From NCBI GenBank assembly GCA_037954665.1, contig JBBMOL010000023.1, positions 7,006,001 through 7,070,000 on the forward strand: a stretch of DNA of 64,000 bases, read 5' to 3'. The DNA comes from Laguncularia racemosa (Eukaryota > Streptophyta > Magnoliopsida > Myrtales > Combretaceae). The notes under the pieces are model-generated. The model was not told the DNA's origin and made no database searches. It saw only the letters and a program-made list of their open reading frames with translations. Each line of letters opens with the position of its first letter. The stretch's first letter is position 1. The position numbers were made by a program, and so were the translations under genes. Positions 35,090-48,239 of this stretch are shown here, in pieces.

Positions 35090-36270
35090 ATTACCCACTC
35101 TTTTCAATTCTCTTGAGACACATCTTTCTATTTATGTAGATATATGGACCGATTCATGGTAGGAAGATTCATACATGGGAGTTATAAGCCACCAGATAGA
35201 CGATGCATAGCAAGTGCAAAAAAGACTAATAGTTTTAAGAGTTTTCAATGATACGACACAAAATATTTTTCGTATTATAAGTATTATTTTAAGTGAATAT
35301 GGTTTAATAAAAAAATATTTTTTCAATTAGTTTTGACAACGAGTCTGCAAACATGACATCCATCAACAAACTTCAAACTTTATGTCAACTTACCCCAAGT
35401 GGGACATTTTTTCATGTTCGATGTATTTGCCACATTTTAAATCTTTGCGATAAGAATAGTATGAACTATTTAGATTTTAAAATGTTCCCAATAAGACAAC
35501 TAGTTTGTTTTTTAATTAACTATCATTCTATAAATAAGACATAGTAGAGATTTTGTATTAAAAACAAAATGTGATAGAAAAAATTAAAAAATGATGCTAA
35601 GCATAGGTGAAATTCCACATATCGATTTTTAGAAAGTACAATTGCTTATGAAGATGTATTATGCTCTTTTGCTACCATGAATGTCGTAGACATTCTATTG
35701 CACCCCAACGATTGAGATGTATACAGTAAAATGTTGGATGTTTTAAAAGTTTTTTATGAATGTACTCTAATATTTTCTTAAGTGTACCAAGCTAGTATTT
35801 ATATTTTTCTTATGAATGTGGTGAATATACTATCGGTGTTGCTTGAAGCCCAAACCAACCATTTTCTGCAAGTGAATGTAAATGATATGGTTGCAAAGTG
35901 GTTGCAGTATTATAAACAAATTACAGCAATTTATTTTGTTGTTTCTATTTTAGATTCTTGATATAAAAAAGACATGTTGTTAGATTATCTTAATTTGTAT
36001 TATTCCATTATTGATACCTTTTCTAACACAGAAGACACCAATGTCGTTATTATCACGCAAGAACTATGCCATGCAGTCTAGGTAATGAAAGAATTATATT
36101 TTAACTTTTTCATTGCATTTGATGGTCAAGTTTCCTAAACTTTCTCACTGTCCCTCAGCTCACATGCTACCATGCATGGTCACACCCTTGTTGTGCAATA
36201 AATGATGCTGCAAAAGTTAAAGCAGTACTGTTCTGGGTCAAGTGAGTACGCTAAAATTGATGATTACTTC
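35090..36270 (+). pseudogene. hAT superfamily transposase pseudogene
   Basis: Pieces in changing frames follow the order of plant hAT (Ac-like) transposases. SIYVDIWTDSW and YMGVISHQIDD (35120-35215); a decayed form of the usual Asp-Asn-Ala-Ser-Ala-Asn site near 35335; FFHVRCICHILNL (about 35408-35450); NSTYRFLESTIAYEDV (about 35610-35660); LKVFYECTLIFS near 35745; VVSILDS near 35945 in the place of the 'LDPR' block. Many stops. The C-terminal dimerisation domain is not visible and the BED zinc finger upstream is at best a trace. hAT transposases cut out and reinsert Ac-type elements; this copy cannot. Confidence 0.75.
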
Positions 36271-36363
36271 AATACACACTTCAAATTTGGTGACAGCAGT
36301 ATCACATATTTCATCATTCTGGATTGGTGGAGGAGGCACATGGTGACATATCCAACAAATGTT

Positions 36364-36773
36364 CTTGTAACATATATTTGCAGTTTCTACAAAAAAAAAA
36401 TAAAAAATCCATAAGTTTTAATTTGAAACCATCACTATCGATGTTTTTAGACCATGTGAATATGGTCCAAGTATCCCATGTATGGTTATAATGAAAACGA
36501 AAGATGATAATTATTAGACTTTTACAAAACCCTTTTATAAAATAGAAAAAAGTGATAAAGCAAATCCACCTCCTTGCTTGCAAAGGTGTCTTTATGAAAC
36601 AAACTCAAAAGCAGAATCAATAAAACAAAAATTTACAAACTTATTTGTTTTCTTAAATATTGTACAAAAAAAGAAAAAAAATGAAGAAATATACAATCAA
36701 AAGACACGTACAAAATCTAAATGTAGGAAATAAGTAGATTTAAGTTGTTTTAAAACCTATGAATAAAAGTTGA
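36364..36773. repeat. Direct repeat B, second copy
   Basis: Matches 33510-33913 over about 400 bp with scattered differences and A-run length changes. It begins just after the last trace of the hAT pseudogene. Confidence 0.8.
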
Positions 36774-38985
36774 TAATAATCTTATCTTGAGCCAACCAAA
36801 ACCCTTTAGTTAATTTAGAGGTTGAGTTGTCTCTTTGGAGACATTCGATAAAATTTAGAAGTTGAGTTGTGGGCTATGCCATGGTGAAGGGAGAGAGAGT
36901 GTGTTATTTCTCTAGAAGGGAAGATAGATCGGATAAAACACAGTTACAATTTTTTAAACAGTGTTACATATTTTAGAAGAAATTAGCATCTCGAAATTTT
37001 TTTGGTGTGAAGTTTTCTAGGAAGATGTAATGAATTTACAAAATTTCAGTAGATTCACTATTTTTCAAAATGTATTCAATTAATTAGAGAATAGTACAAT
37101 GAAAAAAAAAAAAACTAAAAGACATAGTATTGTCATATTAATATTTATCATATTTGGTTAAAGATCAAACTGAGAAATTTTCTAAATTTTTGACGAATGA
37201 GAGATAGTTTTACAGATTAAAGGAGGGTTGCTCTTATATAAAGCACATTTATGAATTTTGGGCGCCAAAAGAGAGTTATAAATATTTTAGTAATATTCAT
37301 AATATTGAGATAGTACGAATTTAAAGGATCATGAATTTTCTAGACTTTCTGAGATTTAATAGTTTCTAGGGATCTGAAGCTTTGTGACATTAGTCACCAC
37401 ATAGACTCTTATATCTAAAATTTTTATTGTAATTATTTTTTTCTACCAACTAATTAATAATTCGATTTGGGGGTTTCCTGACATAAATATAATTACAATA
37501 AATTACTTGACAATTACATGATTCAGGGTTATTTTGGAGTTATGTGCATGCTACATAGGACTCTAAGAGAGTAATCTACGATTGCATATTACTGAAGAGC
37601 ATAGATCATGATTTTATTATAAAAAACAAAAAAGAAAGATCGATTAATTGGAAAAGCACAAATAAATCCCAAGAATGTACCAATGTCAACATAATATACT
37701 TGTGTTTAAAGTGTTGGGGGTAGACTCACGTCCCTAAAGTATAATATCATCCATCATGATCTAATATGAGACACAATTTCTAGTATCATATATTGGTATC
37801 CTTTCGTCACTGGTAAGAGCATGAAGCCAACTAGACCTTAATATTTTGTTTGGCATGGGGAAGGAGTATGAAAGGAATGAATATGGAAGGGAAGAATGTA
37901 GAAAAAATGGATTATAAAGGAATTTTGTTCTCTTCAGTCTTTGGATTGAACTTAAGGAAAATAAAAAAAAATTAATCATTACTAAAAACAAAGTAGAATA
38001 TATCATCAAATTACTAATAAAAGGTAGTTAAAAGAAGGAATAAAATCAAAATTTAATTAACTTTTTAAACTTTTCTTCTTTTTTCTCCCGAATTTGGAGG
38101 GAATCGAAAATTGGTTGAATCCATGTAAAATTTTCTCATCTAAAACCACTCCTTTTCCTTTCTTTTCCAAACAAGAGAAAGCACATTGAAATTCTCGCTC
38201 TCTCTCTTAATTCTTTTTCTCTTCCCAAATATAGGTTAAAGATCATTATGTGAATGGATTAGTAGCAGATAAATACTAATGAAGTTTTAATATACAAAAT
38301 ATGAATAATAATTTTTTTAAATTCATTTACTATTATTATTATCTATTCAAATATTATTATTATTATTATTTACCCACCACTTATTCAAATATTAACATAT
38401 TATTGCTAATCATTTTTTTTTTCTCCCAAGAAATAATTGAGCCTATAACATGCCGTGAAGCTTGAGAGTATCTTGATTCTCTTTGTCCACATCCCATCCT
38501 ATTGGCAAAAACGCACTTAGCTTACTTAAACATTTTAATCAAGCAATGATAAAAAGTGTTGCCCAATAATACACAAAGCTTACGACCTTTTATTAAAGAT
38601 TGCCTTTGTAGCAATGCAACATTATTAATATTCACAACCCACCCACCCCTTTCTGTTAACTCAGTAGTGGTTTTCGGTTTTCCTTTCTTTCTTTTTTCTT
38701 TGATCAAAAAGGTGTTGGCGTGGGAAGGATTACGACAATGATATTTCCGTTACTTTATATCCAAAGATGTATTATCATGTTACTCGACTTTTTATCATTA
38801 CCAACTCAACGATGTAATGTTGCTATAGAGTAATGTTTCATAACACACGAAACAATTTAGAGAACGAAAACAAAGAGAGATACTTTAGAAAAAAGTAATG
38901 TTATTATGAAATGAATAATTTACAAGTGAGTAGATCCTTCTTTGCCTCTAAAGTCTCCCATACCAAAGGTAGACCTTCTCCTCTC
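36774..38985. other. Intergenic region, nothing recognised
   Basis: AT-rich. An ATT repeat lies at 38330-38372. No domain, terminal repeat or RNA gene seen on either strand. Confidence 0.5.
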
Positions 38986-38989
38986 TTAG

Positions 38990-40070
38990 ACGATATTGAC
39001 TAACTCATTATATATATGATTTGTATCGTAGTAATGAATTTTGTAATTCGACCCATCTTTTCGATCACTAGGATTATACACTAAGACTTCCCATTGTGTA
39101 AGTAAATATGATTGGATTGAGGAACAATTATGGCATCATACTTATCCAAGAAGTCCATATTAATGACAAATTTAAAATCATCTATGGGGGCTCTCTCTAT
39201 AGTTTCTCTTATCCTAGCATTGAAAATTTTTTGAAGCTTAATATCTTGAGCTAGGCTTTACTCTTCTCCACCCTTAGTCCAAGCTTCTTTTGAAAGCTCC
39301 CTTAGAAATAAATAAATGCAAGGCTCATGTATTCACCCTAGCGATTTTAACTTCTACATACTCTAAGCCCTTACGCTTTTCAATGTCTTAGGATTTCATA
39401 GTATAAAGGAGATGTAGATGTACTAAGTTTACCTTTCTCATCTTCATTTGACTTGTCTTCTACCATTAGAGTAGTCGGGTGTTCCATCTTTTGGCACTCC
39501 TTGATGTAATAAGACTTATCACAAAAGTAACATTTCAATTCTTAGACTTTTTTATTTTCTATCACCTTCTCCTTCATCTTGCTATTTCTCTTTGGTGTAC
39601 TTAGGGATTGACTACTTGCCGTCACCTCCTCTTCCTCATCTTAGTACTAGTGGGAGAACACAATTCCCACTTTTGCAATGGCTATTGCCTTGGAGTTATC
39701 ATTTATCCTTTGTCATTTCAACTCAAGTCTAGTCTAGAGTTTTGGCCCATTTAGAAACATGATGAGAGTATTGTTTAGGTTAAGTCAAGTTTCTCCAACA
39801 TAAGCTTGGAAATTCTTGTATGTACTAGTTTGCACTATTAATTTGAGTAAGCTGTCAAAGTCTGATTTTAGCTTTCTTTTTAGCATTTTAGGGAGAGAAT
39901 TGGTCTTGAACTCTCACATAAACTTTGCCTAGGATATAATCTCATTTGCTCTTATCATCCACCAAACCATAGCTGAGTCTCTCAAGTATAATGCTGTTGT
40001 TTGTACTTTACTAGCTTCATCTACGAGCTTGGTAGCTCTAAAATATAGTCCATTTAGCAAAGGAAATTGT
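38990..40070 (-). pseudogene. Ty3/gypsy-type gag and protease remnant
   Basis: On the - strand, starting near 40060: KVQTTALYLRDSAMVWW and a following F-containing block typical of the retrotransposon gag domain, then a knuckle CYFCDKSYYIKEC at 39532-39494. This is a CCHC finger in which the His is replaced by Tyr. Further on, YVEVKIARVNT and ERAPIDDFKFVINMDFLDKYDA (two pieces) fit the protease-like region that follows gag in such elements (usual form '..MDDFK.VLGM.FL'). Several stops and frame changes. RT and integrase are not visible, so this is a fragment. Gag would form the particle, and the protease would process the polyprotein. Confidence 0.65.
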
Positions 40071-43000
40071 TAAGTACATTCAATATTTTTTAATTAATAA
40101 TTTTTATGGGATATAGGTACAAGGTACTTGGAACTTATATTTTACATATCTTATTAGTAAAAGTTTTAGAGTAGATGTAGGATGTAGTGTTATACCTTGT
40201 ACCATATCTTATAGGAGTATATTTCAAAATTTAAAACTAAAACCCATCTTATGTATTCTTTAATATCTACTTGAAACCTGCTCGAAGATGTAAGGTAGAT
40301 AAGTTTTAGGTTTTAATAGGGTTTATCACATGTCCCTAATTCCTATAAATAAATAACATCTTAATTTGTAATCAAGTTACCATTTCATGGTATAGATAAC
40401 TATCAAAATTGTAGTGAAATTTAAATTGAATGAAATATATTTATTTTTACGAAAAATTGTTGGGACGATTACATTGAATATCACCATCGAAATTGTAATG
40501 GAAGTTTTAGTTAAATGAAAATAGCATGTGAATTAGGAATGAGCAGATACAAGATGAGTAAGACATGAAGTCTTATTTGTATCCTATCTTATAATGTACA
40601 GGTTCCCAATTTTTGGAGCTAGAATCTATTTCTTAGCATATTAGAACCACCATGTATCTTGTAAAACTTATAAGGTATTTTGTAGAACTTGTAAATTTTT
40701 TCTTTTTTTTTTTAGATTTTAAGTTTATATAATATTAAAAAAAGTGATATATACATGAATTATAAAATTTTAACATGCAAAATTCATGAAACTTATAACA
40801 AGATATGTGAAAATTAAAAGAAAAAAGGCAATTGTTCAACCTTAATTATTTCAAGTTTTACAATCTTATTACTTAGTAAATGAAAAAGAATAAAACCAAA
40901 AGAATAGAAAACCTAAAGTTAAAAAGGAAGATGGGAAAAAATAAGGAAAAGAAAGAGGAACGACATTAGGTTTAACCGTTTAGGGTTATTAACTTATGGA
41001 TTTAGTTTTTTTTTTTCCTAAAATATTTATTGCTAAAAAATTATAATATTTTCATTTATTAATATTGTTTAATAATATTTTATAAGGTAAATATAGGGTA
41101 CTCTATAATCTATACTTTGTATACCTTACATATGGGTTTTAAGGTGAGTATAAAATAGAAAGATCTTATACTTATATTTTAACCCTATGAAAGCAGATTC
41201 CAAAAGATCAATATCTAAAACCTACTTTGTGATCATTAACATCCATATGAAATTTACTTTGTGATTTTTAATACTTATCCGGAGCTCACTTAGTCAAGTA
41301 AGATATTTGTGGCTATTTTGTACAATAAGATTATTCGCTCACCTTTAATGCTAGTAGTCCAATAATAATTTTGGTCCAAATAAACGTTTTGCCAAATAGC
41401 TAATAGATCAATAATTCAGTTTAATGATGAGTTGGTTATTAATTAACATTGGCTGGCTTTGATGAAGGTTTGTGATACTCACGAGAAAGAAAAAAGGGGC
41501 TTTGTTATAGGGCTTGTACAAGTTTTCATGTGCATTGCTATATAAATGCACTTGTTGAGTTTAATTAACAAACAAATGATGCTCTTATGGAAAGGATCAT
41601 CTTAAATTGGCTATAAAGAAACGTTGGTAATAAATTGAAGAAGAGATTGTATTGTGTTGGTTTGCTCGGATACGTAAATGAGTACAATGTCGGGAGAATT
41701 CATTAATATAGTTTGTTGTTAGGGCTACTTGAATTGGAAAAAAAAAAAAAAAAACTTTAGATAGAAATCATATCTTGTTACCCTGCTTCTCAAGTTAATA
41801 GATCATAAAAGATGAACTAATTGGCGGTCAATCAACTATTTTTCTCATGGTCATTAAATGGCTATTTATAAGTCTAAATTCAACTAATTGGGTTATTTCG
41901 AGTTTATAATCCCATTTTCACTAATTATTAGAATTTTCCGGAATTGAGGGCAATAATTTCACATTTTTCGAATAATATGATGACAATATGAATGAGCAAT
42001 TTGCCATTGGCTACCATAGGAATGAGCAGAGCAGTACATAGTTAATGGGAGAAGAAACAAAAAAGGACAACCCTAACGCTAAATGGGTGGTCCCTAGATC
42101 CTAGGGGCTCGTTGCGTCTAGTTGTAGCTAAGGTCTATTTTGTCATCGCCTGACCGTATCCATCTCAACATTTACGTCCACAAATAAATATACATCTATT
42201 ATTTTAGGAGTATTCTCTAATTTTATTCACTTCATACTCAATAAAAAGACATTACTAAAAATAAATATATTAAAAATTCACCTACCTATTACTCATTTAC
42301 ATCAATCATGCAATGGAAAAAAAAAAAAAAAAAGGTTAGTTGATTGGATACATCATTTGCGGCAAGGTATGGTATGGGTTACAGCAAAATCATGGCCCTG
42401 AGAGTGAGAGGACAGAGGACACGCTTTTCTTTTATTTTCTTCTTCTAGAAGGAAAAGTGGCTTTATCCAAATGCGAACTTTTACCAGGAGGAAGTGGGTG
42501 AGAGTCCATGTATGTAAGCTTCAAGGTGTTTAGTTGATTAACAAAAGTAACATGACAACAAAAATGATAGATTGTATCCAAAGTAAATACTAATATACGT
42601 GGAGCAGCTTATTAATTGTATTAATCGGTTAGGTTTATTTATCACAGCTCATATAAAAATTTCATTTATTAATTTATTTGTATCACAGTCAAGTATCTCT
42701 AAGTGAAAATTTATAGTACCATTATTAACGAATTTACTAGCTAAATTACATTTTTTATCACCTATGCTCCTTTTATTATCCGTTAATCACAAAACATTTT
42801 TCTTACTCCGGAGATATTTAAAAGGTAAAATGCTTCAATTTTGAAGAATTTCATTTCAATTTTATTTTTATGATATATTTATTAGCTTTGTAGCGAACAA
42901 GCTGCACAACAATCATGCATACATTGTTTTTATATTTTGACCTCAATCATTGATGTACATTACATTATTTACGTTTATTTCCAAAGTTCAAACGAAGAAA

Positions 43001-43125
43001 CCACCTTTTCCCCGTTTAAATTCTTTTTTTTTTTTAAATATCTAAACTATTAAAACATTATGAAAAGCTAAAATTAAATAGTTTCTAAGACATCAGAGTA
43101 TAATCAGGACTACTTTAGACAATAC
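40071..43125. other. Intergenic region, nothing recognised
   Basis: AT-rich, with several poly-A runs (for example 41739-41755, 42315-42333). A family of 'tacaaggta/tatcttata'-like words between 40110 and 41200 suggests old repeats but gives no structure. It contains the distal 5' region of the NHL1-like gene. Confidence 0.45.
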
Positions 43126-43127
43126 AC

Positions 43128-43136
43128 TATTTAAAT
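43128..43136 (+). promoter_or_regulatory. Possible TATA box of the NHL1-like gene
   Basis: TATTTAAAT lies about 135 bp before the ATG and about 55 bp before a C/T-rich stretch (43183-43202) that could hold the transcription start. It is the best candidate in an AT-rich region. Confidence 0.4.
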
Positions 43137-43268
43137 ACATTTCAAGGCACCATCCATACTCCATAGCATAGAAAATCATAATTCCTTCTTTCTCTCTCTC
43201 TAGATTTTTCTGCACAGTCGTCTCCACTCGCACCCTACTCTCTAGCTGCCGACACCACCGCCACCGCT

Positions 43269-43928
43269 ATGTCCGTCAAAAAATGCGATCACCACGGGCA
43301 CGACGGGCGGCGGCGCAAGCTCCGTCGAGCATGCGTGTGCCTCCTCGGCTTCAACTTCATTCTCATCCTCACAATCCTCATAATTTGGGCCGTTCTCCAC
43401 CCCCACAAACCCCGTTTCATCCTCCAAGACGTCACCGTCTATGCCTTCAACACTTCCATTCCCAACTTCCTCACTTCCAACTTCCACATCACCCTCTACT
43501 CTCGTAACCGTAATGATAAGATCGGCATATACTACGATCGTCTCGACGTATACGCCACCTACCAAAACCAACAAATAACACTAAGAACCGCCATTCCACC
43601 GTCCTACCAAGGACACAAAGAAGTGGACGTGTGGTCGCCGTCCATTTACGGAACAATGGTGCCGATCTCACCGTACAACTCGGTGGCTTTGAGTCAGGAA
43701 CAGGCCGGTGCGACGCTTAACCTAATGATCAAAATCGATGGACGTGTGAGATGGAAGGTCGGCACTTTTATATCAAGGCGTTACCACATCTATATCAAGT
43801 GTCCTGCCTTCATAGACCTTGGTGGGGCTAAAAGTAATGGTATCAGTAGTGCTGCTGGTGCTTCTCCGGTCGACGATGGTAGTGGAGTCAAGGTCCAGAT
43901 GGTGCAGCGATGCAGCGTCACGGTTTGA
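43269..43928 (+). CDS. NDR1/HIN1-like protein, NHL1/NHL12 type
   Basis: A single-exon gene of 219 residues, the usual length of NHL1-type proteins. These are type II membrane proteins, mostly of the plasma membrane, related to NDR1 and tobacco HIN1, and many are induced by pathogens or abiotic stress. A short basic N-terminus (Arg/Lys 14-20) precedes one membrane segment (about 22-43), then the LEA_2 domain with LQDVTVYAFN, NRNDKIGIYYD (80-90), YATYQNQQIT, YQGHKE and W-K-V-G, ending RCSVTV. Codon use is C-rich, unlike the surroundings, and the GC peak marks the gene clearly. The ATG at 43269 is the first in the likely transcript. Same strand as the two NHL3-like genes 8-15 kb downstream. The subgroup call rests on recall of Arabidopsis NHL1/NHL12. 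Confidence 0.93.
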   Translation: MSVKKCDHHGHDGRRRKLRRACVCLLGFNFILILTILIIWAVLHPHKPRFILQDVTVYAFNTSIPNFLTSNFHITLYSRNRNDKIGIYYDRLDVYATYQNQQITLRTAIPPSYQGHKEVDVWSPSIYGTMVPISPYNSVALSQEQAGATLNLMIKIDGRVRWKVGTFISRRYHIYIKCPAFIDLGGAKSNGISSAAGASPVDDGSGVKVQMVQRCSVTV

Positions 43929-46900
43929 TCGGAAACGGAGCAGCTAAATTATGTTACTTTATTTCTCCTCTCCTCTTACCCTTTTAAAATTGTGTGAATT
44001 TGGTGTTTTAATAGTATGTGTTCAGGCATAGGTGTATGCATGATGTATGCGTACGTACGTGTTATGGGAGCTTATGTATGAACTGTACATTTTGCTGATG
44101 AATAAGCGTAGAAAAAGGTGAATTGAATACGAATAATCAACTATAGTATTGTTGAGGAATAAGAAAAATAAAAATTACTTGTTTCTGATATGATTAATAT
44201 TTATAATTTTATTCTCGTATCTTCCCGCTTGCTCTTTTTCCACCTTTGAATATATTTATGATGCTCTGAATATACTTAATAAAATTTTTAAAAAGAAAGC
44301 ATTTTATCGGGCAAAAAAAAAAAAAACTCAATTACTATGAAAAATATTCTTTAATGTAGAACTTTAAAAAGAAGTCTTGTCACCGACTTTTTGAGCAGTG
44401 TACGTCCGACAACGATAAACAGTATATAATTTCCGATAATTATTTGATCTATTTTTCGATTTCTTCGGCGATGGTCGTTTGATCGAATATAATCCGAGAA
44501 GATTGACAGCGAGATTGTTTTATCTGTATTCGGATTATATTACTGCAGAACGAGGTACATTGAACATAGTTCGTCAATTATAAATTTATATATTTTTCAA
44601 TGTAGTACTGAATCATTATTACATGTCAAGTGGAGTAGTGTTAGTGGGGGAAGTGAATGCTCCACATGGTTTTTTTTATTTTTTTGGTCTTTTTCACGGC
44701 ATGTGACTTTAGAGGAGGCCGTCGTTGTCAAGTCTCCCCCACCTCCACCGACTAATAATGGCACCATCGAAAGGGGCTTTTAATATCCCTGTACTCAAAT
44801 CCACCTTATGTGCCCCTAGTGTGTTCTCTCTCCCTTTCTTTCTTTCGTTTTGACCATGATCTCTGCCCCTTTTGCCAAACCTACCATAGCATGTACAATT
44901 TAAAAGTTAAAGAAGTTAAATATACCGTTTAAGTTATCCCTCTATCTAAGTTTTCGTACATTTCAGTCCATTTGGTTCATCGTTTGCTGCTAGGGCTAAG
45001 ATCTTGATAGATTGCAACTGTAACTTTCTGCTAGCTACTAGCTAGAAACGCCATGTATAAGGCTCCAGTCCAACCCGTGCTAACTGTTAAGGATGTTGCA
45101 ACCATACATGCTAACTTTGGGGAAAAAAAAGGCTTCATTTGTAACCCCGAAAAATTGTAAAAACTGCATAAACTTCCTCCTAGACATTATCACGGAGCGG
45201 ATCAGAACCATGAACCAACGAAACAATTCTTGACCCATTATGGAACCAATGGTTTCAGGGGTTAGGAAGACGGTTTCAAGCCATAAAGGAATTAAAAAAA
45301 ATTAAAATTAAAATAAAAAATTTAAACTATTTTTATATAAAATAAAAAAAAAATAATTTTCATTTATAATATTTATTTTTTTGTTATTATTAATAACATA
45401 AAAAATAAATATACTAAAAGAGTATTTATCAAATTCAATAAGAAAAAATTCTTATTTATTAATAATATAAAACTAAAAGTAATGGTTATTTTTTAATTTT
45501 TTTTATAAAAATTTTATTCCGCGATAATGACTCTTCTTAGATTTGTTCTATATATTAAATAAAAATTATTTAAATTTTTTTATAAATAAATTAAAAACTA
45601 TTAACAGTTTTTGTTTTGCAGTTTTTTAAATTTTTAATCCTTTAAATTATATATTTTTAAATTTATAATAAAATATTTAAAGCCAAATTCAAAGGTCAGG
45701 AGCCAGCAGTCCTTCAGCCGCCGTTCCGGAACATTTTCAAAAAGCGGGCATTTAATGTGGAATTGAGATATCAATGACATGGTAGTGGCAATTAAATATA
45801 TATATATATATATATAAAATTTTCAAGGGCTGTCCATATAACTTACTAAGAAAAAAGAATAGTAACATGCCCTGTAGATCCTCATGTAAACCTCATAGAT
45901 ACTAATAATTTGTTTTATGAGAACTCTTAATTAATTAACTGATAAAATAAATCATAACATCTACAATTAAATGTCTGGAGAGTCCCAAATCTTGCTTTCC
46001 CTGGTTACTGCTTATAATTTATATAATGGTAGGTAGACAGTGGGTGAGCAGTGATCTAGTGCCCTGTAAGCTTCTCTATTTCGCCTAGGTCAATCCTTCC
46101 TTCTTAATCCAAATTTAGCATACACGGACAAAAAACCGCGTACAACATAAGTCCTCAAACCACATTAACTCACACCTTTGATTTATTGATGTTTTTAGTA
46201 GGGGTCCGATCATATCATAGGGTTCATGACATCATTTAAGAAAAACAAAATTTTAATTTATAATACACCAATATAATATGATTACCTTATAAAAATTCGT
46301 TCGATTATATTTTTACATATACATATACGTATGATATGATAAAACTCTCGGATTGGATTCTTGCTTTGTGTAATATACCAAATAAAGATGTACCGCACTG
46401 TTATGTAATTTAACCAGCAGCCAAAAAGTCGTATGTGCATGAGCTAAAAAATTTCCATAAGTTTCTCTCTACTTTATGGTTTTGTCGCATGACCTTTCAA
46501 ACCACATCCACTTTATGATAGCCCGCCATCCAAGGTAATCCAGGAGCCCATTGAAAACCTCGCGGTCATCCCAGTCCCATGTGCCACAGCGGAGCCACTT
46601 TTCGGTCTCCACCTCCATCCATACATCATACGCTCAACCATGTGTACTCCACCGAGCGCTAAGCAGGATACTCCATATATGACTCTATTATCTTGCTCCA
46701 AACATGATAGGTTGCTTCAATTGCTTTGTATATTCTTATTGTTTAGTCAGCACATATTTTAATGTTCTCCTTTTTCTTTATAATCGAAATCACACTATTT
46801 GATTTTCCCTTTGTTTTATTTGTTTATTTTTTTTATGAATCGCAAAGAAATAATTAATGATAGACAAGTCAAGCGCTACTACAAACACCAAACACCATCA

Positions 46901-48040
46901 TATACATAAAGTGCATATAAATACTAATACCAAATGTAAGGAACATGATTCTAACCCACAAGGTCCTAGCTACTTTTCTAATTTAAGCCATACAATAAAC
47001 ACAACAATATGAGCGTTGGAGTACAATATCTCATACTTCCTCGTTCATAGTAACTATAATCCAGTCCATTAGCCCTATAGATAGTTACCTCCTTCACAAA
47101 AGTACATTTTGCTGACAAAATTTTTCTGAATGTCTTGTCTAATAATAACCAAATTCACTATGTTGATGTCTCACATGTTTGGCCTTAGTACCTAAATTAT
47201 AAGCTGTATCATTCCAATCACTTGTTCCATGAGTAGTTCAAGCAACCAATTCATGGCCCACCAATTATGAATGTTATGGGCCTTAGTGTTAAACAGAATC
47301 AGCATGATAATTTAAGTTCCAATTCTTTTACCAACCTATACAAGAAGCCCATGATTGATTGCCTAGAACTAGAAACATATATAATTACTTGGAAACTGTG
47401 TTACTATTACCTAAGGTTTCAAGTCAAGAAGGAACACTTGCTTTTTAGCAAGTTAGCTAGTGGTGATTGAATTAACAAAAGAGGTCGATGGAGTGGGGCT
47501 GGTGGTTGAATGAATAAACCAGTTAAATTGGAAGCTAGCTGATTGAATCAGGGGCTGGCAGTTGAATTTGGCTTTAGGCAATCAATTTGGCCAGTTCGAA
47601 TTTGGCTTAGTTTGATTGTTTTCTCTGCTTTTTGCCCATAGGTCTCTTACTTTGGTGTCTAGGGTTTAATTTAATCAGGGGTCTTTTATCTTATATTTTT
47701 ATGGATTTAGTAGCTATTAATTCAAATCGACCTATCCAATTTAAGCTTTACATTCTTATAATTTATCTCTAAGTTTTGCATTTTAATTATTTATTTAACT
47801 AATCTCTTAGGGTAAATTACTAACACGGATCCTAATTCTCGGTAAATTGATTAAGTTTTTGTTTGATGCAAATGATTGTGATTCCAACAAAAGTTTTTGA
47901 AGTTTTTCCAATTTATTAGAGAAGTAAGATAATGATATTGACCATTAGGATTACTTAGTTTCCTTAGTAAAATGGGGTTTAGTTGGGTTCATAAACGATT
48001 AGGGTGGAGTTTTCTACTGTCGCCTAACACGTGATTATAC
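43929..48040. other. Intergenic region, no supported gene
   Basis: 3' flank of the NHL1-like gene, then AT-rich sequence. TA run at 45796-45817. One possible small inverted-repeat element is listed separately at 45191-45729. A short GC-richer patch at 46500-46700 has an open frame on the - strand that I do not recognise. Confidence 0.45.
45191..45729. mobile_element. Possible hAT-like miniature element
   Basis: Left end CACGGAGCGG; the right end read inverted is CCGGAACGGCGG. Flanks GACATTAT (45183-45190) and AACATTTT (45730-45737) agree in 6 of 8 positions, the length of a hAT target duplication. The interior is extremely AT-rich without ORF. Confidence 0.3.
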
Positions 48041-48045
48041 GTCTA

Positions 48046-48215
48046 GCATTTCAATATAGGTGGTCAAATCAGGTAAGGGGAAAAGTTGAAAGTTGGGCTA
48101 TCAAGTACATACTACTTAGGTTTTAGCGTGACCTAGGAGCGGCTTTCCTCCTTCCTCCGTTCTCAGCAAATGGCCTCTTACTGGATAGAGTTATAAGGAT
48201 ACAAGTCTTATTTAT
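48046..48215. repeat. Direct repeat flanking X0, left copy
   Basis: Shares 'agcatttcaat.taggtg', 'aggtaaggg.aa', 'gttgaaa.ttgggc.atcaa', 'gtgacctaggagcggctt' and the following block with 48912-49087. Confidence 0.75.
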
Positions 48216-48239
48216 AGATTTTTATGTGTGAATCTTTGT

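Noticed and set aside
40538..41345. Possible hAT ends ('taggaatgagcaga' and inverted 'aaaggtgagcgaat')
   Set aside because: The flanks share no 8 bp duplication and the arms match poorly.
46513..46701. 62-codon frame on the - strand in a GC-richer patch
   Set aside because: No recognisable domain, and no promoter or flanking exon visible.
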